Positions 1 to 5,886 of a DNA stretch of 5,886 nucleotides are shown here, one piece after another. Numbering within the stretch: the stretch's first letter is position 1; each line of letters opens with the position of its first letter. Both the position numbers and the translations under genes were made by a program. The notes under the pieces were generated by a model that was given only the letters and a program-made list of their open reading frames with translations, did not search any database and was not told the origin of the DNA. Origin of the DNA: Competibacteraceae bacterium UBA2792 (GTDB lineage: Bacteria > Pseudomonadota > Gammaproteobacteria > Competibacterales > Competibacteraceae); the NCBI GenBank assembly GCA_002352125.1, contig DEHU01000084.1, forward strand, positions 1 through 5,886, read 5' to 3'.

Positions 1-1247
1 TCCAGCTCGTCGATGATTTCCATGGCCCGAATCTTGGGTGCGCCGCTGACCGTGCCAGCCGGGAAAGTCGCCCGCAGCGCGTCCATCGCGGTTAGGCCGG
101 AACGCAAGTGGCCGGTAACGTTCGAGACGATGTGCATGACGTGCGAATAGCGTTCGATCACCATCTTCTCGGTCAAGCGGACGCTGCCGGTCTCGCTGAC
201 CCGGCCCACGTCGTTGCGGCCCAGATCGATCAGCATCAAATGTTCCGCCAGTTCCTTGGGATCGGCCAACAGTTCGGCCTCCAATGCCTGATCCTGCTCC
301 TCGGTGGCGCCGCGCTGGCGAGTGCCGGCGATGGGCCGCACCGTCAACAGACCATCCTCCAGCCGCATTAGGATCTCCGGCGAGGAGCCAACGATGTGCA
401 ACTCGCCCAGATTCAGGAAGTACATGTAGGGCGATGGATTCAGGCCGCGCAACGCCCGGTACAAATCCAGCGGCGCGGCCCGAAACGGCGCCGAAAGCCG
501 TTGCGAGGGTACGACCTGCATGCAATCGCCGGCCAGAATGTACTCCTTGATCCGCTCGACCGCGTTTTCGAATCCCTGCTGGGTAAAGCCGGAGACGAAT
601 TCGATCTCCCGCGCGGCCGGCTGGGGACGGCGCGGCGCATACAGCGAGCGCGGCGCCCGCAACAGTTCGCTCCATTCGTCCAAACGTTGCTGCGCGCGGG
701 AGTAGGCCCGCTCCACCGCCGGGTCTACCAGGGTGATCAGATAAAGCCGTCCGGCCAAATTATCGAACACCACCACATCCTCGGAAACCAGCAGCAAAAT
801 GTCTGGGTTGTCCAGCGGATCGGGGTTGGGACAACGGGCCAGCTTGGGCTCGATGTAGCGGATGGTGTCGTAGCCGAAATAGCCGACCAGACCGCCGATG
901 AAGCGCGGTAGCCCCTCCCCCGTCGCCGGTACCCGGTAGCGGTTTTGAAACTCCTGGAGCCAGGCCAGCGGATCGGGACAATCCAGCGACTCGACGATTT
1001 CGCCGGCGTGTTCGACGGTCACGCGCTGGCCGCGCACCCGGACGATCTTGCGGCAAGGCAGACCGATGATGGAATAGCGGCCCCATTTCTCGCCGCCCTG
1101 CACCGATTCCAGTAAATAGCTGTACGGTGCATCGGCCAGTTTAAGATAGGTGCTCAGTGGCGTATCGAGGTCGGCCAGCACTTCGCGGGCGACCGGAATC
1201 CGGTTGAAACCTTGCTCGACCAAGCGTTGAAAACTGTTCTGGTTCAT
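1..1247 (-). CDS. trpE: Anthranilate synthase component I, partial (C-terminus beyond left edge)
   Basis: This enzyme converts chorismate and ammonia (from the TrpG glutaminase) to anthranilate, the first committed step of cytoplasmic tryptophan synthesis. 415 codons are present from ATG; relatives have roughly 490-520 residues, so about the last 80-100 are missing. The N-terminal regulatory domain carries LLES (residues 45-48), the motif that in characterised TrpE proteins takes part in tryptophan feedback inhibition. The chorismate-binding domain starts near residue 215 and shows [11 protein letters not shown] (240-250), NPSPYMYF (270-277), GSSPE (287-291), PIAGTRQRG (305-313), [10 protein letters not shown] (341-350) and [13 protein letters not shown] (398-410). 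Alanine in PIAGT favours TrpE over PabB, where lysine is usual. A purine-rich AGGAAA lies 13 bases before the ATG. It follows gph after 132 bases, the usual rpe-gph-trpE order; trpG would be expected beyond the left edge. The reading frame is intact throughout. Confidence 0.96.
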   Translation of the reverse strand, partial: MNQNSFQRLVEQGFNRIPVAREVLADLDTPLSTYLKLADAPYSYLLESVQGGEKWGRYSIIGLPCRKIVRVRGQRVTVEHAGEIVESLDCPDPLAWLQEFQNRYRVPATGEGLPRFIGGLVGYFGYDTIRYIEPKLARCPNPDPLDNPDILLLVSEDVVVFDNLAGRLYLITLVDPAVERAYSRAQQRLDEWSELLRAPRSLYAPRRPQPAAREIEFVSGFTQQGFENAVERIKEYILAGDCMQVVPSQRLSAPFRAAPLDLYRALRGLNPSPYMYFLNLGELHIVGSSPEILMRLEDGLLTVRPIAGTRQRGATEEQDQALEAELLADPKELAEHLMLIDLGRNDVGRVSETGSVRLTEKMVIERYSHVMHIVSNVTGHLRSGLTAMDALRATFPAGTVSGAPKIRAMEIIDEL

Positions 1248-1379
1248 GGCGATTACGGACTTTCCTAAACGGCGTAAACGAAAGGGTGACGCGAATCGGG
1301 ATGCTGCGATTCTAGCCGCGCCATCGGAAGTCCGGGGCTGGTTTCGGGCAGGTGAAGCGAGGAGAAAAACGAGGAGACA
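1248..1379 (-). other. gph-trpE intergenic spacer, no trp leader peptide seen
   Basis: This 132-base spacer separates the gph stop from the trpE start. I looked for a short ORF with tandem tryptophan codons and for an attenuator hairpin with a T-run and found neither. Just after the gph stop, an 8-base direct repeat (TCTCCTCG on the minus strand, + positions 1358-1365 and 1370-1377) occurs twice, 12 bases apart. The likely trpE ribosome site AGGAAA is at 1261-1266. A promoter for trpE could lie here, but no convincing -35/-10 pair is visible. Confidence 0.6.
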
Positions 1380-2057
1380 TCAAGCGGCCTTGCTCAGCAG
1401 GGGAAACAATTCCGCGATGGAACCGATCACGGCATCCGGCCGGGCTTCGCGGATATCGCGGCCGTGATTGTAGCCGTAAGGGACGCATACCACCGGACAA
1501 CCGGCGTTGCGGGCGGCGCCCACATCGTTGAGCGAATCGCCGACCATCAAGCCCCGGCCGATAGGTACATCCAAACGTTCGGCGCAAAGCAGCAGCGCAT
1601 CCGGTGCGGGCTTGGGGCGGGGAATGCACTCGCCGCCGACCACCGTGGCAAAAAAATGGCCGATACCCAGTTGTTCCAGCAGAGGCAAGGCGAACTCGGC
1701 CGGTTTGTTGGTCACGCAGGCCATCGGGAATCCGGCATCGCGCAGTTCGGCCAGACCCTCGCGCGCACCGGGGTACAGTTCGCTGTAGACGCTGATGTGG
1801 TCGGCGTAGGCAGCCTTGTACAGCGGTTTGGCGCGGGCGAACAATTCCGGCTCGGCGCGTCCGGCCATGTCGTCGGTCAGAGCGCGGTGGATCAGGTTGT
1901 CCATGCCGTTGCCGACCCAAGCGCGGACTTGCGCTTCTTCGCGTGCCGGCAAACCCAGTTGCCGCAGCATGACGTTCACCGCTGCGGTCAGATCGGGCAC
2001 GCTGTCCACCAGCGTGCCATCGAGATCGAAGAAAATGGCGGCGATATTCTCGAACAT
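1380..2057 (-). CDS. gph: Phosphoglycolate phosphatase (HAD superfamily)
   Basis: The protein hydrolyses 2-phosphoglycolate to glycolate and phosphate in the cytoplasm, clearing a product of DNA 3'-end repair and, in autotrophs, of Rubisco oxygenation. At 225 residues it is a normal length. All four HAD motifs are visible: FFDLDGT (9-15) with nucleophile D11 and acid/base D13; T116 in VTNK (115-118); K149 in RPKPAPD (147-153); and the metal-binding GDSLND (173-178). The region between motifs I and II (about 18-90) is an alpha-helical cap of the C1 type found in Gph and beta-phosphoglucomutase relatives. The ATG lies 3 bases after the rpe stop with only a weak ribosome site, so translation is probably coupled to rpe. 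Position between rpe and trpE supports Gph over other HAD phosphatases, though substrate cannot be proven from sequence. Confidence 0.93.
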   Translation of the reverse strand: MFENIAAIFFDLDGTLVDSVPDLTAAVNVMLRQLGLPAREEAQVRAWVGNGMDNLIHRALTDDMAGRAEPELFARAKPLYKAAYADHISVYSELYPGAREGLAELRDAGFPMACVTNKPAEFALPLLEQLGIGHFFATVVGGECIPRPKPAPDALLLCAERLDVPIGRGLMVGDSLNDVGAARNAGCPVVCVPYGYNHGRDIREARPDAVIGSIAELFPLLSKAA

Positions 2058-2060
2058 GAT

Positions 2061-2735
2061 TCAGCAGTCGGCCTTGGCGAGCTCCGCACGCATGGCGGCG
2101 ATGGTGGCACGGTAGTCGGGCGTGTTGAAGATGGCGGAACCGGCGACGAAAGTATCGGCGCCAGCTTCGGCGATGGCGCGAATATTGTCGATCTTCACCC
2201 CGCCGTCCACTTCCAGGCGGATCGAATAGCCGCCATCGTCGATCATCCGGCGGACCTCGCGCAACTTTTTCAGGGTACCGTTGATGAAACTCTGGCCGCC
2301 AAAGCCGGGATTGACCGCCATCAATAGCACCATGTCCACCTTGTCCATGACGTACTTGAGATATTCGAGCGGCGTGGCGGGGTTGAACACCAACCCGGAC
2401 TTGCAGCCGCAATCGCGGATGATTTGCAGGCTGCGGTCGATGTGTTCGCTGGCCTCGGGATGGAAGGTGATATAGCTGGCACCGGCGGCGGCGAAATCGG
2501 GGATGATGCGGTCCACCGGCTTGACCATCAGATGGGCGTCGATGGGCGCGGTGACGCCGTGTTTGCGCAGCGCTTCGCAGACGATGGGGCCCACGGTCAG
2601 GTTAGGTACGTAATGGTTGTCCATCACGTCGAAATGGACAAGGTCCGCGCCCGCTGCCAGCACGGCATCGACTTCTTCGCCGAGCCGGGCGAAGTCGGCA
2701 GATAGGATCGACGGCGCGATCAGATAATCTCGCAT
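2061..2735 (-). CDS. rpe: Ribulose-phosphate 3-epimerase
   Basis: This cytoplasmic TIM-barrel enzyme interconverts D-ribulose 5-phosphate and D-xylulose 5-phosphate in the pentose-phosphate and Calvin pathways. The 224-residue product matches the usual length. It begins [15 protein letters not shown], with APSIL at 7-11. Metal-binding and catalytic positions are all present: H34 and D36 in HFDVMD (34-39), H68 in DAHLM, and D177 in EVDGGV (175-180). NPGFGGQ (142-148) and the phosphate-binding GSAIF (199-203) are also intact. The open frame continues 83 codons upstream, but that extension has no family similarity and runs into the neighbouring gene's 3' end, so the ATG at 2735 is preferred. The ribosome site there is weak (GAGAT). 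It is the first gene of the rpe-gph-trpE run and has a 125-base upstream gap where its promoter should lie. Confidence 0.97.
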   Translation of the reverse strand: MRDYLIAPSILSADFARLGEEVDAVLAAGADLVHFDVMDNHYVPNLTVGPIVCEALRKHGVTAPIDAHLMVKPVDRIIPDFAAAGASYITFHPEASEHIDRSLQIIRDCGCKSGLVFNPATPLEYLKYVMDKVDMVLLMAVNPGFGGQSFINGTLKKLREVRRMIDDGGYSIRLEVDGGVKIDNIRAIAEAGADTFVAGSAIFNTPDYRATIAAMRAELAKADC

Positions 2736-2752
2736 AGTTGATCTCGGAGCGG

Positions 2753-2778
2753 TCTCGCGAGTTACAAGGACCGCGAGA
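2753..2778 (-). promoter_or_regulatory. 7-base inverted repeat upstream of rpe
   Basis: The arms TCTCGCG (2753-2759) and CGCGAGA (2772-2778) are exact inverted repeats separated by 12 bases, and lie 18-43 bases before the rpe start codon. The site could be an operator or a 5' leader hairpin of the rpe mRNA. No T-run follows on the minus strand, so it is not a standard terminator. A 7-base match of this kind can arise by chance in a gap this size, so the functional call is weak. Confidence 0.3.
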
Positions 2779-2860
2779 AAATCAAACTGTACCCGAATAG
2801 CCGGGACTTGGCCAACGCCCCAAGCGAGTTGGCTCGACGAAGCATGCGCGACCGAAGCGG
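2779..2860 (-). terminator. Possible weak terminator/hairpin cluster after the DUF4388 gene
   Basis: Several small stems follow the DUF4388-like gene in its direction of transcription. GACCG-CTT-CGGTC (2850-2862) overlaps its stop codon. GCCAAC/GTTGGC (2811-2816 and 2828-2833, 11-base loop) comes next. CCCG/CGGG (2792-2795 and 2802-2805) is followed by the T-rich TTTGATTTTC at about 2777-2786. The last stem plus T-rich tract is the nearest thing to an intrinsic terminator, but the stem is short and the T-run is broken. The gap is too short and too GC-rich for a clear promoter call. Confidence 0.25.
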
Positions 2861-3400
2861 TCAGCTCAGCCGTTGGAGTACCCGTTCCCGAAATTGGATC
2901 GCGGCTTGTGGATCGGGAATTTCGTCGGCCAAAGCGTCGATGGCAGCAGCCAGGTTGGTCGCGACACGAAAATGATCGGCGCAAACCAAACTGGCGATGG
3001 GCCCAATAAACTCTTTGAGCGCCTGCTCTAGGATTGTCTTTGCAGTGGCCGTCAAGAGCAAATGCGATGATTCCCGGACACGTTGGGATGGCGTGTTGTC
3101 CAGATTAGCGCCTTCTAAAATGGCCAATATGTCAGGAGTGGGTGGCAAAGTCATGTGGACAGGCGGTTGCGCGCCTACCGTGAAAGCAATATTGGCGCTG
3201 TCGATGCCGAGCACAAGAGGAATTGCATCGATGCCTTGCTTTTTCTGGGCTTGCAAAAAAACGATTTTGCCGCTTTGCAGGTTAATTTGGCACAACAACT
3301 GGCCTTTGCTGAGGATATACAGGATGCCGGTTTGCTTTTCCTGACACAATTTACGCAGACGGGCAATGATGGTCGATAAAGATAAGGACTGTTGAAACAT
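2861..3400 (-). CDS. Small signalling protein, DUF4388/PatA-like N-terminus and FIGPIA C-terminal module
   Basis: This is a predicted soluble cytoplasmic protein of 179 residues with no signal peptide or membrane segment. Residues about 8-78 resemble the DUF4388/PatA N-terminal domain: TGILYIL (24-30), a short turn, then [20 protein letters not shown] (41-60), like the family's 'G.l.i....G.i.f..G.iv.A......g..Al' pattern. Residues about 120-179, with [16 protein letters not shown] (124-139) and [13 protein letters not shown] (158-170), resemble a helical module (DUF8082-like) I know from the C-termini of bacterial signalling kinases and cyclases. Both assignments are from pattern memory. It follows the heme-sensor gene on the same strand, so the two are probably co-transcribed. 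A longer start at 3448 adds 16 residues and has AGAGAAG upstream; the 3400 start has only GAGA at a fair distance. I prefer 3400 because the domain begins soon after it, but this is open. No enzymatic residues are seen. Confidence 0.8.
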   Translation of the reverse strand: MFQQSLSLSTIIARLRKLCQEKQTGILYILSKGQLLCQINLQSGKIVFLQAQKKQGIDAIPLVLGIDSANIAFTVGAQPPVHMTLPPTPDILAILEGANLDNTPSQRVRESSHLLLTATAKTILEQALKEFIGPIASLVCADHFRVATNLAAAIDALADEIPDPQAAIQFRERVLQRLS

Positions 3401-3470
3401 GGTGGGCGTCTCGGGCAAATTTCGCCGGAGCGCGGAATACCGATCCATCGATCCCGCGCTTCTCTAGCAG

Positions 3471-4373
3471 TTACGACAAAGTCTTGCGCAGCCGATTCAT
3501 GGCGACTACGACGCTGTTGCGCAACAGACCGATCGCGTGCTGCACGTTATCCACTTCGTCGCGGCTGCCCGGATTGTCTTTCAGCGGCAAATCCAGCTCG
3601 CCTTGAGCGATACGCTCGGTGACCGATGCCAAGCCCTTCAATCTCTTGATAATCGCCTTGTGGGTAAAAAAGAAGTTCAGCAAAAATGCCAGCGTGATCA
3701 AGCCGACGGTGTAAGGATTCAAGAAGGTTAGCAATACATCGGCCACGGTCATGTCCGGCAGCTTGACGCCGATGATGCCGCGCACGTCGCCGACCTTGTA
3801 GCCGAAGGCTCGTTTGTCACCGTATTTCGCGATCACTTCCGCCGGTGCGTCCTTGGGATCGCCGTGGCATTTCAAGCAAGATTCCTGCACGAAAATTGGC
3901 CGGCTATAGCGATAAAAATTGTTTTCGAACGCCTCGTTGTATTTGAGAGATGAGTTGGCCTTGAAGGCCCGAATCGAATCGCTTTCGAAGCGGTCCGGAG
4001 CGTTGGCCGGGTTACGGTATTCGTCGCTGGTTACGCGAAAGGTGGCTCGGGTTGCGGTTTTGCTGACGATTTCGGACAATTCCCGGGTTGCTAGCGCCGG
4101 ATTTTTAGAGAAAAACTCCATGGTGTTATCGCTGTTAGCACGCTTGCCGAGATAATCGCGGAAATCGGGCGCCAAATGATCGACCCAAACCACGCCGGTG
4201 TTGGCCACCCACGCACGAAAAGCGAGAACTTGCTCGGCCGAAGCCATGGCCTCATTTCGTAACTGATTGGTTTTCATGGCATAAATGCCAATAAAAAGTC
4301 CTGTAACGATCAAAGCTAACGTCAAAACAAAAACTAGAGAATATTTGAGCTGGATGCTCCACTTAGCAAACAT
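3471..4373 (-). CDS. Membrane-anchored periplasmic c-type heme sensor (Tll0287/DUF3365-like) with HAMP domain
   Basis: The 300-residue product has a transmembrane helix at about 12-32 after the short basic start MFAKWSIQLK. A predicted periplasmic domain (about 35-215) follows, containing one heme c attachment motif CLKCH (166-170). The surrounding YRYSRPIFVQESCLKCHG and the GIIGVKLP segment (199-206) fit the Tll0287-like heme family. A second transmembrane helix lies at about 218-236, then a HAMP linker (about 237-290) with LKGLASVTERIAQGELDLPL and a DEV segment. The chain ends right after HAMP, with no kinase, cyclase, GGDEF or methyl-accepting output domain, so any signal must pass to another protein. 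Heme attachment would need export and a cytochrome c maturation system. The ATG is set by a strong AAAGGAG 9 bases upstream (4383-4389). The next gene downstream is the DUF4388-like protein, a plausible partner. The ligand (redox state, NO, O2 or other) cannot be told from sequence. Confidence 0.92.
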   Translation of the reverse strand: MFAKWSIQLKYSLVFVLTLALIVTGLFIGIYAMKTNQLRNEAMASAEQVLAFRAWVANTGVVWVDHLAPDFRDYLGKRANSDNTMEFFSKNPALATRELSEIVSKTATRATFRVTSDEYRNPANAPDRFESDSIRAFKANSSLKYNEAFENNFYRYSRPIFVQESCLKCHGDPKDAPAEVIAKYGDKRAFGYKVGDVRGIIGVKLPDMTVADVLLTFLNPYTVGLITLAFLLNFFFTHKAIIKRLKGLASVTERIAQGELDLPLKDNPGSRDEVDNVQHAIGLLRNSVVVAMNRLRKTLS

Positions 4374-4559
4374 TGATAGAAACTCCTTTGGATATTCTGC
4401 TCGTCAAACAAAGCTAATCGGTTTTGGCCGGCTCCGCCGCTCCGCCAATTTTCGGTCGCATTGGCCAGCAAATTTAATAAATGCAAAATATGTACTAATT
4501 TTTCCTGCTTTCGTGCACAAAACTTTGCGGTGGCCGTACAGATTTAAAGGTTAGTTAGG
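4374..4559 (-). promoter_or_regulatory. AT-rich intergenic region, probable promoter of the heme-sensor pair
   Basis: This 186-base gap separates the hydrolase stop from the heme-sensor start. Its middle (about 4468-4510) is clearly more AT-rich than the surrounding genes, as expected near a promoter. One possible sigma70-type pair on the minus strand is TTGTGC, 17 bases, TAGTAC (about 4493-4521), a poor match at -10. Between it and the gene lies an exact inverted repeat GCCAAT-N10-ATTGGC (4444-4465), a candidate operator. Near the start codon sits the strong ribosome site at 4383-4389. No intrinsic terminator is evident after the hydrolase gene, and I see no small ORF or RNA gene. Confidence 0.35.
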
Positions 4560-5414
4560 TCACGAGCCAGCCGCGAAGAACGGCGCCAGCAGCCGAGCGC
4601 AGGGTTTTGGATCTTCCAGGTGAGGATGATGCCCGCCGGGCAGGATATGCACCGTTAGCTTGGCGATACGGGCATAGCGTTCCTGCATGTAGGCCCGCTT
4701 GACCAAGTAGCCATCCGCCCCGCAAATCAGCAGCGCGGGCGCTTCGATGCGCTCCATGTAAGCGAGGATTTGTGGCTCGCTCAGATAGAGAGGCGAGACG
4801 AACCGCAGCCGGGGATCGGTGCGCCAGCCGTAACCCTCGCCGACGGGCTGAATGCTGCGACCGACCAGCGTTTCCGCCGCCGTCCAAGACAAACCGCTGG
4901 CCTCGCAACGCGCCCGAATCGCAGCTTCGAGATTCGGATAAAGCGGCGGACGCTTGCGCGGTAGCCCGTTCATCTGCTCGATAGCCTTACCCAGGTTGGT
5001 CGGACCGTCGGCGGGATTGCTGGTCGGCGGCCCTAAACCTTCGATCATCGCCACTTGGGTGATTCGATCCGGCAGAATCCCGGCCACGAAACTGACGATG
5101 CCCCCGCCCAGGGAATGGCCGAGCAACGCGAAGCGTCCCCAGCCCAACGCGTCGGCAGCGGCGACAACGTCGGGAACAAAATCGACAAAATGGTAGTAAA
5201 CCCCCGGCGGTCGAGGGTCGGAACGACCGTGCCCCGGCAGATCCAACGCGACCAGCCGCACGCCGGGCAAGAGGGGGGCCAGCGCGTCGAAGCTAGCGGC
5301 ATTGTCGAGCCAGCCGTGCAGCGCTAACACCGGGACGCCGTCCGCTGGTCCCCAGACCCGAGCGGCCAGCCGCAAATACGGCGTCCGCAACTCCAGTTCC
5401 GCTGGCGTCGACAC
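4560..5414 (-). CDS. Alpha/beta hydrolase, serine-hydrolase-like (SERHL) type
   Basis: This is a cytoplasmic alpha/beta-hydrolase-fold protein of 284 residues, a usual length, with no signal peptide. HGWLDNAASFD (33-43) supplies the oxyanion-hole region and is characteristic of the SERHL-like subgroup. LDLPGHGRSD (57-66) follows, then the nucleophile elbow GHSLGGG (99-105) with S101. The probable acid is D234 in CGADG (231-235), and the catalytic histidine is H262 or H263 in GGHHPHLEDP (260-269). A cap region spans about 128-215. The triad is therefore complete and the enzyme should be active on an ester or similar bond, but the substrate is unknown. Translation starts at GTG, 6 bases after the stop of the LsrG-like gene, with no good ribosome site, which suggests translational coupling. 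The pairing hints at a shared small-molecule catabolic or detoxifying role. Confidence 0.9.
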   Translation of the reverse strand: MSTPAELELRTPYLRLAARVWGPADGVPVLALHGWLDNAASFDALAPLLPGVRLVALDLPGHGRSDPRPPGVYYHFVDFVPDVVAAADALGWGRFALLGHSLGGGIVSFVAGILPDRITQVAMIEGLGPPTSNPADGPTNLGKAIEQMNGLPRKRPPLYPNLEAAIRARCEASGLSWTAAETLVGRSIQPVGEGYGWRTDPRLRFVSPLYLSEPQILAYMERIEAPALLICGADGYLVKRAYMQERYARIAKLTVHILPGGHHPHLEDPKPCARLLAPFFAAGS

Positions 5415-5420
5415 CGCGCT

Positions 5421-5744
5421 TCAAACGCCTGGTGGATAATCCCAACCTGGGTCAGCCGGGAACAGGTTAGCGTACTTCGCGCTGCTGCGCGGTTCGGCCA
5501 TCATCTCGGCCACCGCGTCGCGCCAGCGGGCGTAATGGACGGTTTCCTTGTGCTGGACGGTGGCTTCGACCGTGCGATAGACCTCGACCAGCACGAACCG
5601 GGTCGGGTCATCGGTCTGTTGGACGACATCGAAACGAGCGATGCCGGGCTCCAGAATGCTATTGCAGGCATTCTCCAGCGAAGCGGCCTTGAATGCCTCG
5701 ACGCATTCCGGTTTGACGTGGACGAAAACATGAACGATCAACAT
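5421..5744 (-). CDS. LsrG/YgiN-like antibiotic biosynthesis monooxygenase (ABM) domain protein
   Basis: This 107-residue protein consists of one dimeric alpha+beta-barrel ABM domain. It starts [13 protein letters not shown], has [11 protein letters not shown] (32-42), VLVEVYRT (51-58) and [10 protein letters not shown] (65-74), and ends near [14 protein letters not shown]. The order RFDV-Q...E-Y...HK-T-HY resembles E. coli LsrG, which acts on phosphorylated autoinducer-2, and related putative quinol monooxygenases. The match is to the family; no lsr operon genes are seen, so AI-2 degradation is not implied. The open frame runs 39 codons further upstream, but a near-perfect ribosome site AGGGAGGA 6 bases before this ATG fixes the start. 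It is followed almost directly by the alpha/beta hydrolase, indicating a two-gene operon. Confidence 0.93.
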   Translation of the reverse strand: MLIVHVFVHVKPECVEAFKAASLENACNSILEPGIARFDVVQQTDDPTRFVLVEVYRTVEATVQHKETVHYARWRDAVAEMMAEPRSSAKYANLFPADPGWDYPPGV

Positions 5745-5750
5745 GGATTT

Positions 5751-5758
5751 TCCTCCCT
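5751..5758 (-). promoter_or_regulatory. Strong ribosome binding site fixing the start of the LsrG-like gene
   Basis: AGGGAGGA on the minus strand, ending 6 bases before the ATG, selects the 107-residue product over the longer open frame. The same GGAGGA core is complementary to TCCTCC in the hairpin upstream (+ positions 5777-5782), so it could be masked in the mRNA. Confidence 0.85.
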
Positions 5759-5765
5759 TGATAGA

Positions 5766-5801
5766 ACCTCTCCCACGGAGGAGAGAGTTGGGCTGAGGGC
5801 G
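5766..5801 (-). repeat. Degenerate CT-rich palindromic intergenic repeat (REP-like)
   Basis: On the minus strand this reads CCCTCAGCCCAACTCTCTCC followed by a short loop and GGGAGAGG. Perfect 6-base arms lie at 5768-5773 and 5780-5785. It resembles the dispersed element of general form CCCTCACCCCAACCCTCTCCC-loop-GGGAGAGG that I recall as common between genes in many proteobacteria. It begins 1-2 bases after the stop codon of the partial upstream gene, the usual place for such elements, and may act as its mRNA 3' hairpin. Only one copy is in the window, so repetition is inferred from memory. Confidence 0.5.
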
Positions 5802-5802
5802 T

Positions 5803-5886
5803 TCAAGGCAACCCCGTCGGCAGATAATCCAGCAGCAGGCCACAGAAAATGACCAGCCCAAAACCGTTGTTGTTGAGAAACGCCTT
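5803..5886 (-). CDS. C-terminal tail of an unidentified, possibly membrane, protein (partial)
   Basis: In this frame the minus strand encodes 27 residues and then TGA, entering from the right edge: [16 protein letters not shown] followed by [11 protein letters not shown]. The middle is hydrophobic enough for a transmembrane helix (about [12 protein letters not shown]). No family is recognised from so short a piece. Support comes from the open frame to the edge, its hydrophobic character, and a palindromic repeat directly after the stop. It could also be chance open frame in a spacer. Confidence 0.45.
   Translation of the reverse strand, partial: KAFLNNNGFGLVIFCGLLLDYLPTGLP

Noticed and set aside
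108..911. Plus-strand open frames opposite trpE
   Set aside because: trpE is continuous and motif-rich on the minus strand through this whole interval, so these are antisense shadows.
1358..1377. Direct repeat TCTCCTCG twice after gph, considered as a repeat array
   Set aside because: There are only two 8-base copies of a simple pyrimidine-rich word, which is too little to call a repeat element.
1464..2327. A 287-codon plus-strand open frame opposite gph and rpe
   Set aside because: It lies wholly antisense to two clearly recognised enzymes. Its translation has no recognisable family and reflects the codon pattern of the GC-rich opposite strand.
1312..2412. A 366-codon minus-strand open frame overlapping gph and rpe in another frame
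   Set aside because: The translation is arginine-rich and low in domain character, as expected for an off-frame reading of GC-rich genes. The true frames there have full motif sets.
2736..2984. An 83-codon upstream extension of rpe
   Set aside because: It overlaps the 3' end of the DUF4388-like gene, shows no Rpe similarity, and the family start [15 protein letters not shown] is at 2735.
5745..5861. A 39-codon upstream extension of the LsrG-like protein
   Set aside because: A strong ribosome site precedes the internal ATG, the extension crosses a palindromic repeat, and the ABM domain begins exactly at that ATG.

Overview
This window most likely comes from the chromosome of a GC-rich proteobacterium. 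A gammaproteobacterium is the best guess and a betaproteobacterium is possible. The main clue is the rpe-gph-trpE order, which is common in those classes; the protein sequences fit too. The species cannot be named from the sequence. Every gene I can support lies on the minus strand, so transcription runs from high to low coordinates.

In transcription order, the right edge (5803-5886) holds the last 27 codons of a gene that may encode a membrane protein. It is followed at once by a degenerate CT-rich palindromic repeat. Next is a tight pair: an LsrG/YgiN-like antibiotic-biosynthesis-monooxygenase (ABM) fold protein (5421-5744) and, 6 bases later from a GTG start, an alpha/beta hydrolase (4560-5414). 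An AT-rich 186-base gap follows.

Then come two signalling-type genes. The first encodes a membrane-anchored periplasmic c-type heme sensor of the Tll0287/DUF3365 class with a HAMP domain but no output domain (3471-4373). The second encodes a small cytoplasmic protein (2861-3400 or 2861-3448) with a DUF4388/PatA-like N-terminus and a C-terminal 'FIGPIA' module usually seen on larger signalling proteins. Stretches sampled from these two genes are less GC-rich than stretches sampled from their neighbours.

After a 125-base gap with several small inverted repeats comes a housekeeping block. It contains rpe (ribulose-phosphate 3-epimerase), gph (phosphoglycolate phosphatase, 3 bases after rpe) and the first 415 codons of trpE (anthranilate synthase component I), which runs off the left edge. 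Rpe serves the pentose-phosphate/Calvin pathways, Gph salvages 2-phosphoglycolate, and TrpE commits chorismate to tryptophan.

The most interesting part is the heme-sensor/DUF4388 pair. It may be a split redox or gas-sensing module in which the membrane sensor hands its signal to a separate cytoplasmic protein. This is inference from domain content and adjacency. No mobile element, CRISPR array, tRNA or rRNA was seen.
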